Assembly (NCBI GenBank): GCA_964633715.1
Contig: CAZWHQ010000026.1
Span: 1-62,148, forward strand
Direction of reading: 5' to 3'
Source of the DNA: JAUWVG01 sp964633715
GTDB taxonomy: Bacteria > Acidobacteriota > Aminicenantia > Aminicenantales > Aminicenantaceae
DNA length: 62,148 bases
Notes under the pieces: model-generated
What the model saw: only the letters and a program-made list of their open reading frames with translations
Database searches by the model: none
What the model was told of the DNA's origin: nothing
Shown here: positions 16,278 through 25,300 of the stretch, piece by piece
How positions within the stretch are numbered: position 1 is the stretch's first letter
Layout of the letters: every line of letters begins with the position of its first letter
Position numbers and translations under genes: made by a program

Positions 16278-16577
16278 TCAGATTTTTTCCAAATTTTCTA
16301 TATCGGCGAGATCTTGTTTTCTTCCGGAAAGACGTTTACAGCATATCAAATCCTGCTTCGAGATAAAAAAGACAGATATGTCTCCATACTTACCGGAAAC
16401 GCGGTTCGGCCAGAAATTTTTGAAGTCCACTCCTTTTATAGAAGTCAAGATGTCGATATCTTTTGTGTAGCGGGGCTCTGCGTAAAAACTGTAGGCAAAT
16501 CCCCCAATAATCAGATAGTGGGCATTAAACCTGTTTAATAACGCGATAAACTCTTTGAAATCCTTTTCGACTCTCAT
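16278..16577 (-). pseudogene. Internally shortened nucleotidyltransferase (TA toxin)
   Basis: A 99-residue ORF starting MRVEKDFKEFIALLNRFNAH, then YLIIGGFAYSFYAEPRYTKD and IDILTS, the GG and DID motifs of DUF6036/AbiEii-like NTases. Right after DID the sequence jumps to the family C-terminus (ISVFFISKQDLICCKRLSGR, KQDLADIENL). About 60-80 central residues seem to have been lost in frame, so activity is doubtful. It overlaps its upstream partner by 53 bases. Confidence 0.65.
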
Positions 16578-16710
16578 TGTTTAATTCGTAATACAATTCT
16601 CTTAGCTGTTGAAGGGCATCCAGTTTTTCTTCAGAAGATTTTAATTTCCAAAAAGCGATATCCTTTTTTTCGGCCTCTTCAAAGGTGACTTTTCTTAGAA
16701 CTTTTTCCAT
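16525..16710 (-). CDS. Small partner (putative antitoxin) of the 16278 NTase
   Basis: A 61-residue charged protein: VTFEEAEKKDIAFWKLKSSE, then EKLDALQQLRELYYELNNES and RKGFQRVYRVIKQV. This FEEAE-(x)3-FWKxxSxEEKLxxLxxLREL pattern is found in small proteins encoded just ahead of NTase-fold genes in many bacteria. It probably binds the NTase or its promoter. The 53-base overlap with the downstream gene keeps the two linked even though the NTase looks damaged. Confidence 0.65.
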   Translation of the reverse strand: MEKVLRKVTFEEAEKKDIAFWKLKSSEEKLDALQQLRELYYELNNESRKGFQRVYRVIKQV

Positions 16711-17006
16711 ACATCTATTTTACCAAAGGACCGTCTGAATCTCTACAAAACTTCCTTGTCAAATTTATCAAATTAATTAACACCTGATTTAAAATAAGTA
16801 TCCTATTGTCACTTAGGCCAGGAGGGACGATGGCCCATAAATGCCCCTAATGTAATATAAAAAATTCCCCAGAATATAAATTCTGATTGGATGGTTCCCA
16901 ATTATCCTCTTTCGGCATACATGCCTTTTTATAATCCACACCTTTTATATTGTTTTTTTTCTCCGGTTGATATAATTTATTCGACATACATCTCAAGGAG
17001 GTACTT

Positions 17007-19301
17007 ATGTTTATCAAAACCTTTCGTAATTTTCCTAAAAAATCCTTAGTTTGCTTTCTCTTTATGGCGGGAATTTTTCTGGTTGCTGCCTGCAGTACAG
17101 GGGGCGTCAAGGATTCCGAAGAGGCGCTCGCACGCCTTGACACATTTAGAAAGCACCAGGAGATGCGAGCGGCATCGCCTTTCAGCGGCCTGGCCTGGAC
17201 CTATGTCGGGGGAAATTCGATGTCAGGTCGTATGACTGACGTCGATGCCCATCCCGCGCATCCCGGGCTCATGTACGCAGCAGTGGCCCAGGGAGGTGTC
17301 TTTAAGACCACAGACGAAGGACAGACCTGGACGGCTATTTTTGAGGACTTTCCCACAGCCTCCATTGGCGATATCGCCCTGGACCAGTCCAATCCCGATA
17401 TCCTCTGGGTGGGCACGGGAGAAGCCAATATTTTTCGATCAGGCATGGCAGGAGCCGGTGTGTGGAAGTCTACAGATGCCGGGGGGTCCTTTCAGCATAT
17501 GGGCCTGACAGATACACAGCAGATCTCCCGCATCCTCATCCATCCGAAAAATTCCAATATTGTCTATGTCGCCGCCGCTGGAAATGAATACAAATACAAT
17601 CCTGAACGTGGTGTCTACAAGACAAAAAACGGCGGAAAAACTTGGACTCAGGTTTTCTATATCGATGAGAAGACCGGAGTCATCGACCTGGCTATGGACC
17701 CTGAGGATCCGGATATCCTCTACGCGGGAACGGCCGAACGGCTTCGCCGCCGCTGGAACGATCCCAAGCCAAGCCCCGAGAGCGGCCTCTACAAAACGAC
17801 AGACGGAGGGAAGACATGGACACCGCTCACCAACGGCCTCCCTGACTTTTCCAAGGGAGAGTGCGAACGTGTGGGCCTTGACATCTGCCTGACTCAGCCC
17901 AACGTCGTCTACGCCGTCATTCATATGAGCGGTGCACACCTCTACCGCAGCAACGATAAGGGCGAGAGTTGGGCCCTAGTCGAAGGAAATGACGCCATAA
18001 CAAGGCTTTTCCCTGCCTACGGCTGGGTTTTTGGCCAGGTCAGAGTGGCTCCATACGATCCCGATATCGTCTATGTCCTGGGAGTCGGGTACAGCCGCTC
18101 CAAAGACGGCGGGAAGACCTGGGAGAGAGTTCCGGGCAACCATTCCGACTACCATGGGATGTGGATCAATCCTGAGGACAAGAATCACACCATTGTGGTC
18201 AACGACGGCGGCTTGATGTTCACCCATGATGATTTTGCCACATTCGAGCACCCGGTCAACCTTCCGATTGGCCATCAGTTCAGCCTTGCTGCAACTCAGA
18301 CTGCCGGGAAATTCTGGTTGTACAGCAATATTCAGGATTCCGGCGCCTGGCGCGGCGAAGTCGATATGACAGCCGGCCGGGACAACATCACCTGGACGGA
18401 GTGGACTAGTACCGTGGGAGATGAAGCCGGACGTCATGCAATCGATCCGACCAATCCGGATATCGTCTTTGGGACAACCCGCTACGGCGGCGGCCCCTAT
18501 GTTATGGATTTCAGCCTCCCCGTACCCGAACCCGTAGAGGGACAGAGGCGAAGGAGAGCCCGGGGCCAGACCATCGCGCCTGATTTTGGGGAAGAGACAA
18601 AAAGGGCCCAGTGGAATGCACCCATTATTATGTCTCCGCACAGCACAAAGCGTATTCTCTGGGGAGCTCAATTTGTTTTCTTGACGGATGACGGTGGGGA
18701 AAACTGGAAGAAAATCAGCCCGGATCTGACCAATTACGATCCGGAAAAGCAGGGAAATATCGCCTTTTCCACAGTCTGGTCCATTGCCGAATCACCTCTA
18801 AAGAAAGGCCTCATATATGCCGGAACAGATGACGGGAATTTCCACACCACTATGGATGAAGGAGAGACATGGACACTCAACACCGCAGGGCTTCCCTCTG
18901 AACTATTCATATCCAGTATCGAAGCCTCCCGCTTCGATGAGGGCACCGTCTATATTACAGTCAATGGAAAGCGGCACAATGATTTCAACTCCTATGTCTT
19001 TAAATCCACAGATTATGGAAAGACCTGGATCGATATCGGAAGCGATGTCCCCGGCGAATGCGCCAACGTTATTCGACAGGATCCGGAAAACGGCAGCATT
19101 CTCTACCTGGGTACAGACAGAGCCGTTTATGTTTCACTCGATGATGGTGAGAGCTGGCAGGTTCTTGGGACCGGGCTCCCGACCGTCTATGTCCATGAAA
19201 TTGTCATTCAGACGGCTGAGAACGTACTGGCGATCGCAACCCACGGCCGCAGCAGTTGGGTTATCGACATATTGCCTGTCCGGGAGGCTGCGAAGAACTG
19301 A
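17007..19301 (+). CDS. Sortilin/VPS10-like BNR-repeat lipoprotein
   Basis: This 764-residue protein has a lipoprotein signal (KKSLVCFLFMAGIFLVAACS; lipidated Cys near residue 29) and at least eight BNR/Asp-box units such as GVFKTTDEGQTW, GVYKTKNGGKTW, GLYKTTDGGKTW and YVSLDDGESW. This makes it a beta-propeller of the sortilin/glycosyl-hydrolase-like BNR group on the periplasmic or outer face. Function (binding or hydrolysis of glycans or peptides) cannot be stated. A strong AAGGAGGT site lies 5 bases before the ATG, and TATAAT (16971-16976) with a weak -35 precedes it. Around residue 510 an unusual PVPEPVEGQRRRRARG insert interrupts the propeller (see findings). Confidence 0.85.
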   Translation: MFIKTFRNFPKKSLVCFLFMAGIFLVAACSTGGVKDSEEALARLDTFRKHQEMRAASPFSGLAWTYVGGNSMSGRMTDVDAHPAHPGLMYAAVAQGGVFKTTDEGQTWTAIFEDFPTASIGDIALDQSNPDILWVGTGEANIFRSGMAGAGVWKSTDAGGSFQHMGLTDTQQISRILIHPKNSNIVYVAAAGNEYKYNPERGVYKTKNGGKTWTQVFYIDEKTGVIDLAMDPEDPDILYAGTAERLRRRWNDPKPSPESGLYKTTDGGKTWTPLTNGLPDFSKGECERVGLDICLTQPNVVYAVIHMSGAHLYRSNDKGESWALVEGNDAITRLFPAYGWVFGQVRVAPYDPDIVYVLGVGYSRSKDGGKTWERVPGNHSDYHGMWINPEDKNHTIVVNDGGLMFTHDDFATFEHPVNLPIGHQFSLAATQTAGKFWLYSNIQDSGAWRGEVDMTAGRDNITWTEWTSTVGDEAGRHAIDPTNPDIVFGTTRYGGGPYVMDFSLPVPEPVEGQRRRRARGQTIAPDFGEETKRAQWNAPIIMSPHSTKRILWGAQFVFLTDDGGENWKKISPDLTNYDPEKQGNIAFSTVWSIAESPLKKGLIYAGTDDGNFHTTMDEGETWTLNTAGLPSELFISSIEASRFDEGTVYITVNGKRHNDFNSYVFKSTDYGKTWIDIGSDVPGECANVIRQDPENGSILYLGTDRAVYVSLDDGESWQVLGTGLPTVYVHEIVIQTAENVLAIATHGRSSWVIDILPVREAAKN
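18522..18572 (+). repeat. In-frame insert encoding PVPEPVEGQRRRRARG
   Basis: Between two propeller blades the gene encodes PVPEPVEG followed by four arginines, unlike anything else in the protein. PEPVEG stretches are known as translations of a palindromic repeat that inserts in frame into unrelated genes in several bacterial groups. Assignment here rests on the amino-acid pattern only. Confidence 0.4.
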
Positions 19302-19365
19302 TCAGACGGAACTGCCAATTTAAGAGATCTGTTTTAAATTTATAGGTATATCCCTGCCACAAAAA

Positions 19366-19378
19366 GGGGCCTGGCTGG
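19366..19378 (+). repeat. GGGGCCTGGC short repeat
   Basis: GGGGCCTGGCTGG, a short member of the GGGGCCTGGCC family, located just upstream of the formylglycine-enzyme remnant. Confidence 0.45.
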
Positions 19379-19460
19379 ATTGTATCAGCTGATGGTCTGT
19401 GATACATATTTATTGATCATGAAAATAAAAAGAAAACCTAAATGGTTTTGGTGTTTTCTC

Positions 19461-19757
19461 TGTCTAACCTTAAAGGGGACCCGAAGGCCCAATCCCTGGG
19501 GCCTTTTTGATATGCACGGCAATGTGGTGGAATGGTGCAATGATTATTACTCGGACGATTATTACACGATTGGTCCCGAGAAAAATCCTGCCGGTCCTGA
19601 TACAGGCGAGCTTAGGGTCATCCGCGGAGGCGCCTGGAACTCCACCTTGGAGGCCTGCCGTTCGGGCTGCCGGACAGGGAGCGCATCCGTCGATGATGGA
19701 TGTCTGATCAGCGATGCCATAGGGTTCCGCTGTGTGAGGAAGATTTCGGACAAATAG
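19461..19757 (+). pseudogene. Formylglycine-generating (SUMF1/FGE) enzyme, C-terminal remnant
   Basis: From about 19461 the frame reads GTRRPNPWGLFDMHGNVVEW, then CNDYYSDDYYT, RVIRGGAWNSTLEACRSGCR and AIGFRCVR, the highly conserved C-terminal end of FGE-sulfatase (SUMF1-like) domains. The N-terminal two thirds are missing and the upstream part of the open frame is unrelated. No ribosome site precedes the remnant. It is a gene relic sitting between a GGGGCCTGGC repeat and a cluster of GGGGAC palindromes. Confidence 0.78.
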
Positions 19758-19863
19758 ATATGTATAGCCATCCCTGATAGTCGGTCATGCTCTTCCATAC
19801 CTGGATTTTTTCTGATCTTTTTTGTGCTCTTTTATGCTGTATTTCTTTTAATAAAAAATAATA

Positions 19864-19902
19864 CAAACGTAAAAGTGGGGACAGTCCCCACTTTTACGTT
19901 TG
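19864..19902. repeat. 39-base perfect palindrome of the GGGGAC-N-GTCCCC family
   Basis: Perfect 19-bp arms around a central A at 19883. The left arm starts CAAACGTAAAAGTGGGGAC. It is the longest of the family in the window because the flanks are also symmetric, and it could fold into a cruciform or a strong RNA hairpin. Confidence 0.9.
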
Positions 19903-19905
19903 CTA

Positions 19906-19932
19906 ATTAAGTGGGGACTGTCCCCACTTAAT
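19906..19932. repeat. GGGGAC-N-GTCCCC palindrome, second of a tandem group
   Basis: Perfect 13-bp arms (ATTAAGTGGGGAC) around a central T at 19919, three bases after the 39-base palindrome. A half copy (AGTCCCCACTTAAT, 19949-19962) and a GAGGCCAGG element (19973) follow directly. Confidence 0.88.
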
Positions 19933-20120
19933 CTTTTAATAAAAAATAGTCCCCACTTAATTCCAATTAATTGAGGCCAGGTTTTCCTCATTTGAATTAT
20001 TTTGGTTTCTAGGTGATTTGAACTTTGACAGAAAGCTAAATATTTGTGATATATATATAGTGCAGAAAAAGAAGGAGAAAATTATCTTTCAGCATAAATA
20101 ATTCGAAAGGGGGAAGATTC

Positions 20121-21104
20121 ATGGATTCGACAATTAAAAAATATATTTCAGGATTGGAATTTGGAAAACTTCAGCACTTTAAAAACATGGCTGTTTTGCC
20201 AATTCTCTTGTCATTGGATGGATCGCCGGATTACTTGACGTTAAAGGAAGCGCTGGAGGCGCAGAAGCTGAAAATTTCCGAAGTCAGCGAGGGTGGCTCC
20301 GTGCCTGAATTGAATGTCAAAAATGAGGCGGATATTCCTGTTCTTCTTTTGGATGGGGAGGAAGTCGTCGGAGCTAAGCAGAATCGTGTGTTGAATACGA
20401 CCATCCTTCTTAGAGAGAAATCGGATACCATTATCCCTGTGAGCTGTACGGAGCAGGGACGATGGGCCTATTCGTCCAGGGAGTTTTCTGATTCTAGCAC
20501 TATGATGTCGAGTAAGATTCGGGGTCTAAAGGCTGATACCGTCTCACAATCACTCGAAATGTCGGATGAATACCGGTCGGACCAGGGGGCTGTTTGGGAT
20601 GCGATCAGCGAACAGTCAAGAGAAGCGGACGCTCCCTCAGAAACAGGTGCCATGAGGCATACGTTTGAGTCGAAAAAAAAGGATCTCGATGATTACTTAA
20701 AAGCCTTTGCTCCCATAACGGGACAAAAGGGATTGTTGACATTTATAGGAAACGAACTGGCGGGCTTCGATTTTATCTCTCTGGAAAAAGCGTATCGAGT
20801 GCTGCATCCAAAACTTGTAAAAAGCTATGCCATGGATGCCATTTTAGCAGAGGAAGGAAAGAACAAAAAACACAATACTGATAAAGCAAAGACGTTTATG
20901 GATCAAGTACTTAAATGCAAAGAGAAGAAGTATGAATCTGTTGGAAAAGGATGGGATTACCGTTTTGAAGGAGACGGAGTGGTTGGATCAGCTCTAAAGT
21001 TTGGTAAAAAAGTAATTCATATGGCCTTTTTTACGGTCACAGAGAGCGATAAAACTGGACATATGTCAGGTTTTCGGAGAAGAGCGGGATACAGGACAAA
21101 CTGA
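20121..21104 (+). CDS. ARPP-1 family protein
   Basis: This 327-residue cytoplasmic protein matches what I know of the ARPP-1 (DUF6569) family: KYISGLEFGKLQHFKNMAVL, then LLDGEEVVGAKQNRVLNTTI, IPVSCTEQGRW and a final YAMDAI region. The family was named for association with ADP-ribosylglycohydrolase and rhodanese-phosphatase genes and is linked to ADP-ribose or NAD-derived metabolism; the biochemical activity is not known to me. GGGGGAAG precedes the ATG at good spacing. Neighbours give no metabolic clue. It ends right before a GGGGAC palindrome. Confidence 0.78.
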   Translation: MDSTIKKYISGLEFGKLQHFKNMAVLPILLSLDGSPDYLTLKEALEAQKLKISEVSEGGSVPELNVKNEADIPVLLLDGEEVVGAKQNRVLNTTILLREKSDTIIPVSCTEQGRWAYSSREFSDSSTMMSSKIRGLKADTVSQSLEMSDEYRSDQGAVWDAISEQSREADAPSETGAMRHTFESKKKDLDDYLKAFAPITGQKGLLTFIGNELAGFDFISLEKAYRVLHPKLVKSYAMDAILAEEGKNKKHNTDKAKTFMDQVLKCKEKKYESVGKGWDYRFEGDGVVGSALKFGKKVIHMAFFTVTESDKTGHMSGFRRRAGYRTN

Positions 21105-21106
21105 TC

Positions 21107-21119
21107 GGGGACAGTCCCC
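21107..21119. repeat. GGGGAC-N-GTCCCC palindrome
   Basis: GGGGACAGTCCCC directly after the ARPP-1 stop codon, followed by the recurrent AATTCCCATTAATTAAT flank. Confidence 0.75.
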
Positions 21120-21239
21120 ATTAATTCCCATTAATTAATATCGGGCCTTCTTCACAGGCAGTTGAACATGCCATTTTTGCCGTGATACACTTGTCTCAGG
21201 ATGTCAGTGAGGAGAAATAATTGAGAAAGGAGATGGGCC

Positions 21240-22043
21240 ATGAAAAAATATCTGATTCTTTTTCTCGTATTGTATGTGATGCTTCCTGCTTTTAGTCAGG
21301 ATAAAAAGAGATCAGTTAGCTTGGAAGATTTGACGTGGATCGAAGCCGAAAAGGCCCTGAAAGACTTTGAGGTTGTGATGATCGCTTTGGGAGCAAGGAC
21401 AAAAGAACACGGCCCTCATCTTCTGCTGAAAAACGATTATGTGATGGCGGAAGAATTAAAAGAGCGTGTGATGGAGCAGGTGCCCGTGGCTGTGCTTCCT
21501 ACTCTGCAGTACGGTTATTATCCTTCCTTCCTCGAATATCCGGGTTCTGTGTCGTTGAGTGCGGAGACCTTTAAGAATATCGTGGTTGATATCTGTCTTT
21601 CGATGAAGGGTTACGGTATCAATAAGTTTTATGTCCTCAACACAGGTGTCTCAACAACACCTCCTCTACAGAAAGCCCGCGAGGAGCTTCTTCAAAAGGA
21701 CATTGAACTTCGTTATCTCGACATTCTCGAGGTCGACAACAACCTCCCCGAGGATCTTATGAAGCAGGAAGGCGGCACGCATGCCGATGAGGGAGAGACA
21801 TCTATGATGCTCCATCTGGCTCCCTCTACCGTGGACATGACAAAGGCCGTTAAAGACTATGATGCCCGCCCCAATCGAAGGGGCCTGACACGTGATCCGG
21901 AGGGATCGGGGCATTACAGTCCGACAGGAATCTGGGGGGATCCCACCTTAGCCACAAAAGACAAGGGCCGAATTATTGTCGAAGCCACAATTCAGGAGAT
22001 CGTTAAACAGATCAAAGACCTTATATCCTTCAAATTTAATTGA
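21240..22043 (+). CDS. Exported creatininase-family amidohydrolase
   Basis: This 267-residue protein has a signal peptide (KYLILFLVLYVMLPAFSQ) and the creatininase metal-binding pattern: GARTKEHGPHLLLKNDY (E, H, H and D ligands), then GTHADEGETSMMLHL near residue 180. Creatininase-fold enzymes hydrolyse cyclic amides or formamides such as creatinine or FAPy intermediates. Many exported members of unknown substrate exist in Acidobacteria-like genomes. GAAAGGAG lies well placed before the ATG. It appears to be a single-gene unit bounded by palindromic repeats on both sides. Confidence 0.83.
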   Translation: MKKYLILFLVLYVMLPAFSQDKKRSVSLEDLTWIEAEKALKDFEVVMIALGARTKEHGPHLLLKNDYVMAEELKERVMEQVPVAVLPTLQYGYYPSFLEYPGSVSLSAETFKNIVVDICLSMKGYGINKFYVLNTGVSTTPPLQKAREELLQKDIELRYLDILEVDNNLPEDLMKQEGGTHADEGETSMMLHLAPSTVDMTKAVKDYDARPNRRGLTRDPEGSGHYSPTGIWGDPTLATKDKGRIIVEATIQEIVKQIKDLISFKFN

Positions 22044-22050
22044 AAAAAGT

Positions 22051-22063
22051 GGGGACAGTCCCC
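22051..22063. repeat. GGGGAC-N-GTCCCC palindrome
   Basis: AAAGTGGGGACAGTCCCCAT after the creatininase stop. A GAAGCCAGGCTC element of the second family follows at 22109. Confidence 0.75.
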
Positions 22064-22207
22064 ATTTATTTTCCATTAACTTTTTAATCTTTTGATCTTC
22101 GATTCTGCGAAGCCAGGCTCCAATTAAATTCCATGGAATTGACAATAATGGATGAAAAAATTCGTCTTAGTATAGGAGGGTATGCAAAAACATACAGGTG
22201 TTTGGAA

Positions 22208-22226
22208 ATTGGGGACTGTCCCCAAT
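22208..22226. repeat. GGGGAC-N-GTCCCC palindrome
   Basis: Perfect 9-bp arms ATTGGGGAC and GTCCCCAAT around a central T at 22217. Confidence 0.8.
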
Positions 22227-22242
22227 AGACATTTAATTTAGG

Positions 22243-22272
22243 TTGACAGACGCCCAAGGAATATACTACATT
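22243..22272 (+). promoter_or_regulatory. Candidate promoter of the signalling operon
   Basis: TTGACA (22243-22248), 18 bases, TACATT (22267-22272). The transcript would have a leader of about 105 bases before the 22386 start. The rest of the 22044-22385 gap contains only the palindromic repeats noted. Confidence 0.4.
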
Positions 22273-22385
22273 TTGTGTGTAAAGTTGTATAAATCACAAA
22301 ATATGGGCAGATTCATGATTTCCTAAGAATCTCAACATGATCGGTCCTGCGGTTTTTCATCGAGATTTTTACAGTCGGAAGCGCC

Positions 22386-25300
22386 ATGTCAGCAACTGAA
22401 ATTGACCGAGTAAAAGATGAGGCCGTCCGCCCTGTTATCCTTCTCGTTGACGACGACCTTCCTGGCCTTAAAAGGTTTCGACAGATGCTGGAGGAATTCT
22501 ATTCGGTCCAGACAGCGTCCAGTGGTGTCCAGGCCATCCAACAGATTACAGCTCAGCCTGAGATCGATGTCCTGATCGTCAATGATGAACTGCCCCGCAT
22601 GAGAGGCCTCGAACTGTTCCGATTTCTGCAGGAAACAGTCAGCCATGCCAAGCGGATCGTTAAAATTCTGATCACCGATGAGTCAATGTCCGATATAAAT
22701 CAAGATGTTCCCAAATACGGCCGCATCGACTACACCTGTTCTAAACCTCTGGATACAGAGGCGCTTTGCCGCATGGTCAATTTTCTTTTGGCCCAGAGGT
22801 CTCTCGAAAAACGGACGTCCATGCGGGTAACCCTCTCAAGCCCTGAAGACGTCCGGATCGAAACAAACAATGCCCAGGACGCAAAGGTTGTCAACATTAG
22901 TGAAGGCGGTATGTTCCTCAAAACCCCTTCCTTTATTCCCGAGGGCACAGCTCTTCCCTTTAAAATTACACTGCCCGACGGCCGTCATTACAACCTGCAG
23001 GGACGGATCATCCGTCAGGATCTTGAGAATGGAGGGATCGGAATCGAATTCCAGGCTATTGATGATCAGAGCCGCCAATCCATCCTCCAGTTCCTTTCCG
23101 AATACGTCACTTTGCGTGACCTCGATGAGCTGAAGCTGCGGTATCCGTTCCTCAACACCAATCAGATGGTCCTGTTCGTCGATGCCGCCAAAATCGAATC
23201 CCTCCTGCGCCGAGCTTTAAGCCCGAATATTGAGATTGTTGCCATCCATCCCCAAACACAACAGGCGGAAATTATCGGATTGTCAGACGTAAATCCACAT
23301 CTGTTCTGTACGCTTACCGGAAAGGACCTGCACGCTAAGTTCAAAACTTCGGACCTCATCTTTGTCTCCTTTCAGATCGAATACGCCACCTACAATTTTG
23401 AAACTATGGTGTCACGGATTTCCGCGGATGGTGAAAGTCTGGTCTGTGTCTACCCCAAAGTCATGTTTTATTCTGAAAAACGGGCGGTCCACCGCACCCA
23501 ACCTTCTGATAACATGCTTCTGGAAATTTCGCTCCCTCCGCCTTTTCAGGGGGCGGTTAGGGGCAAGATTTCAGATATCAGCCGGGAAGGCGTGAGTTTT
23601 GTGACAAAGTCTAAAAATCCGACTCTCCTGATTGGAACGCCGCTGGATACGGTGAAAATTTGGCAAGATGGAACTCTTCTCTGGGAAGAAAAAGGCGAAG
23701 TACGGAATGTTACACGTACTGATCAAAACGGCAGCAGCTGCCTCCGTTATGGCATTCAGTTTGGCATCGGCCGGATGAGCATTCAGTCCACTAAAGTGCC
23801 GGGTGTAGAATTTCATTTGGACAAACGCCCCTCTGGCTTGGGTTCCCAAAAACCCAAAGGCCAAGATTCTTTGCCGGATCCGGATCCGCATCTCAACCAC
23901 ACGCCTGAGGTCATCCACCTGGAAAACAGCAAGGGGGAGGAAATCGTCGGGCTTTTAAATACATCCATGCCGCTCAATGAAGAGCCCACTCCGGTGGTTT
24001 TGATCCCTCCCGCGTTTGGCAAAACCAAAGAAACGTTGTTCGGCCTGGCTTTAACCATCGTCCAGAATTTTCAGGATTTGGGCAAACAGGTTGCTGTCAT
24101 CCGCTACGACGGCATACGTAGAAAGGGAGAAAGCTTTAAAGATCCAGAAGCCTCAGAACCTCCGTTTGAAATGGTCAATGCTACCCTCAGCCAGGGCGCT
24201 GAAGATATCAAAGCAGTCCTGGACTGGCTGGGACATAACTCCCAGATCAAAGCCGCATCTGTCGTTTTGGTCACCTTTTCCCTCTCCGCCTTGGAGGCTC
24301 GGATTACCCTGCGGGATGAATTTTATCGAAAAAAAATCGACTACTGGATTTCATGCATGGGAACGTTGGAGTTCCGAAACCTGATGAACCGGGTCAACTG
24401 CGGTCTGGATTTGCTTGAACAGTACCAGATCGGGATCAATCTGGGAGTCATCCCCATCCTCGGAAATCTGATCAACATGGTCCCCTATGCCTCGGATGTG
24501 GTGGCTAACGAGGTCGCCACTCTAGATCAGGCACGCAAGGATATGCTCCATTTCGATCTGCCCATCACATGGATATACGGAGAATTCGACAGCTGGGTGC
24601 TGCCGGAATTCGTGAGAGATGTCATGAGCATCAAAGTTGATGCGCAGCGCGAGGCCATCTCCGTCCCTATAGGTCATACGGCCAGAACCTCAAATGAAGC
24701 CCTCAGCATGTTTTGCCTGATATTCTCCCTCATTCACCGGACTCTCTACCAGGATATGCTTCCGGCGCGGATCCCCTCGAAAATCGACATGGAATTCATG
24801 AGACGTGCCGAAAAAGACCGGCTTCCACCCAGGAAGTTAAAAAACCGGAAAAAATATTGGCAGCGCTATCTGGTCGGTGAAGAGAATATGCTGGGTTTTG
24901 ATGTTATGGCCCTCTCCGACGATTATATGCAGTTGATGGAGGATCAAATAAAAGCACTGGATCTCAAGCCGCAGGACCGGTTGCTTGACCTGGGAGGCGG
25001 AACGGGGAATATGATTGAACATCTGATGAAGAGTGAACAGCCTATTCCCCAGAATATCACAATTGCAGACTTGATTCCGGATGCACTCATCCAGGCCTCC
25101 TTGAAATTGCTTTCCCGGTTCGATGTGCTGCAGGAGCCGGGCAGGCTCTTTTTGCTCTGCCTCGACGCTGAACTCAATCGTTTTCTTCCGGTTCGAAGTT
25201 TCCTAAATGGCGAGATCGGAACTTTTGTGGGGCTGGCAGATAAAATTGAAAGTTTGGATCTGGACAGCGCACACAAGATCCAAAAAGCCTATTCCCCGCG

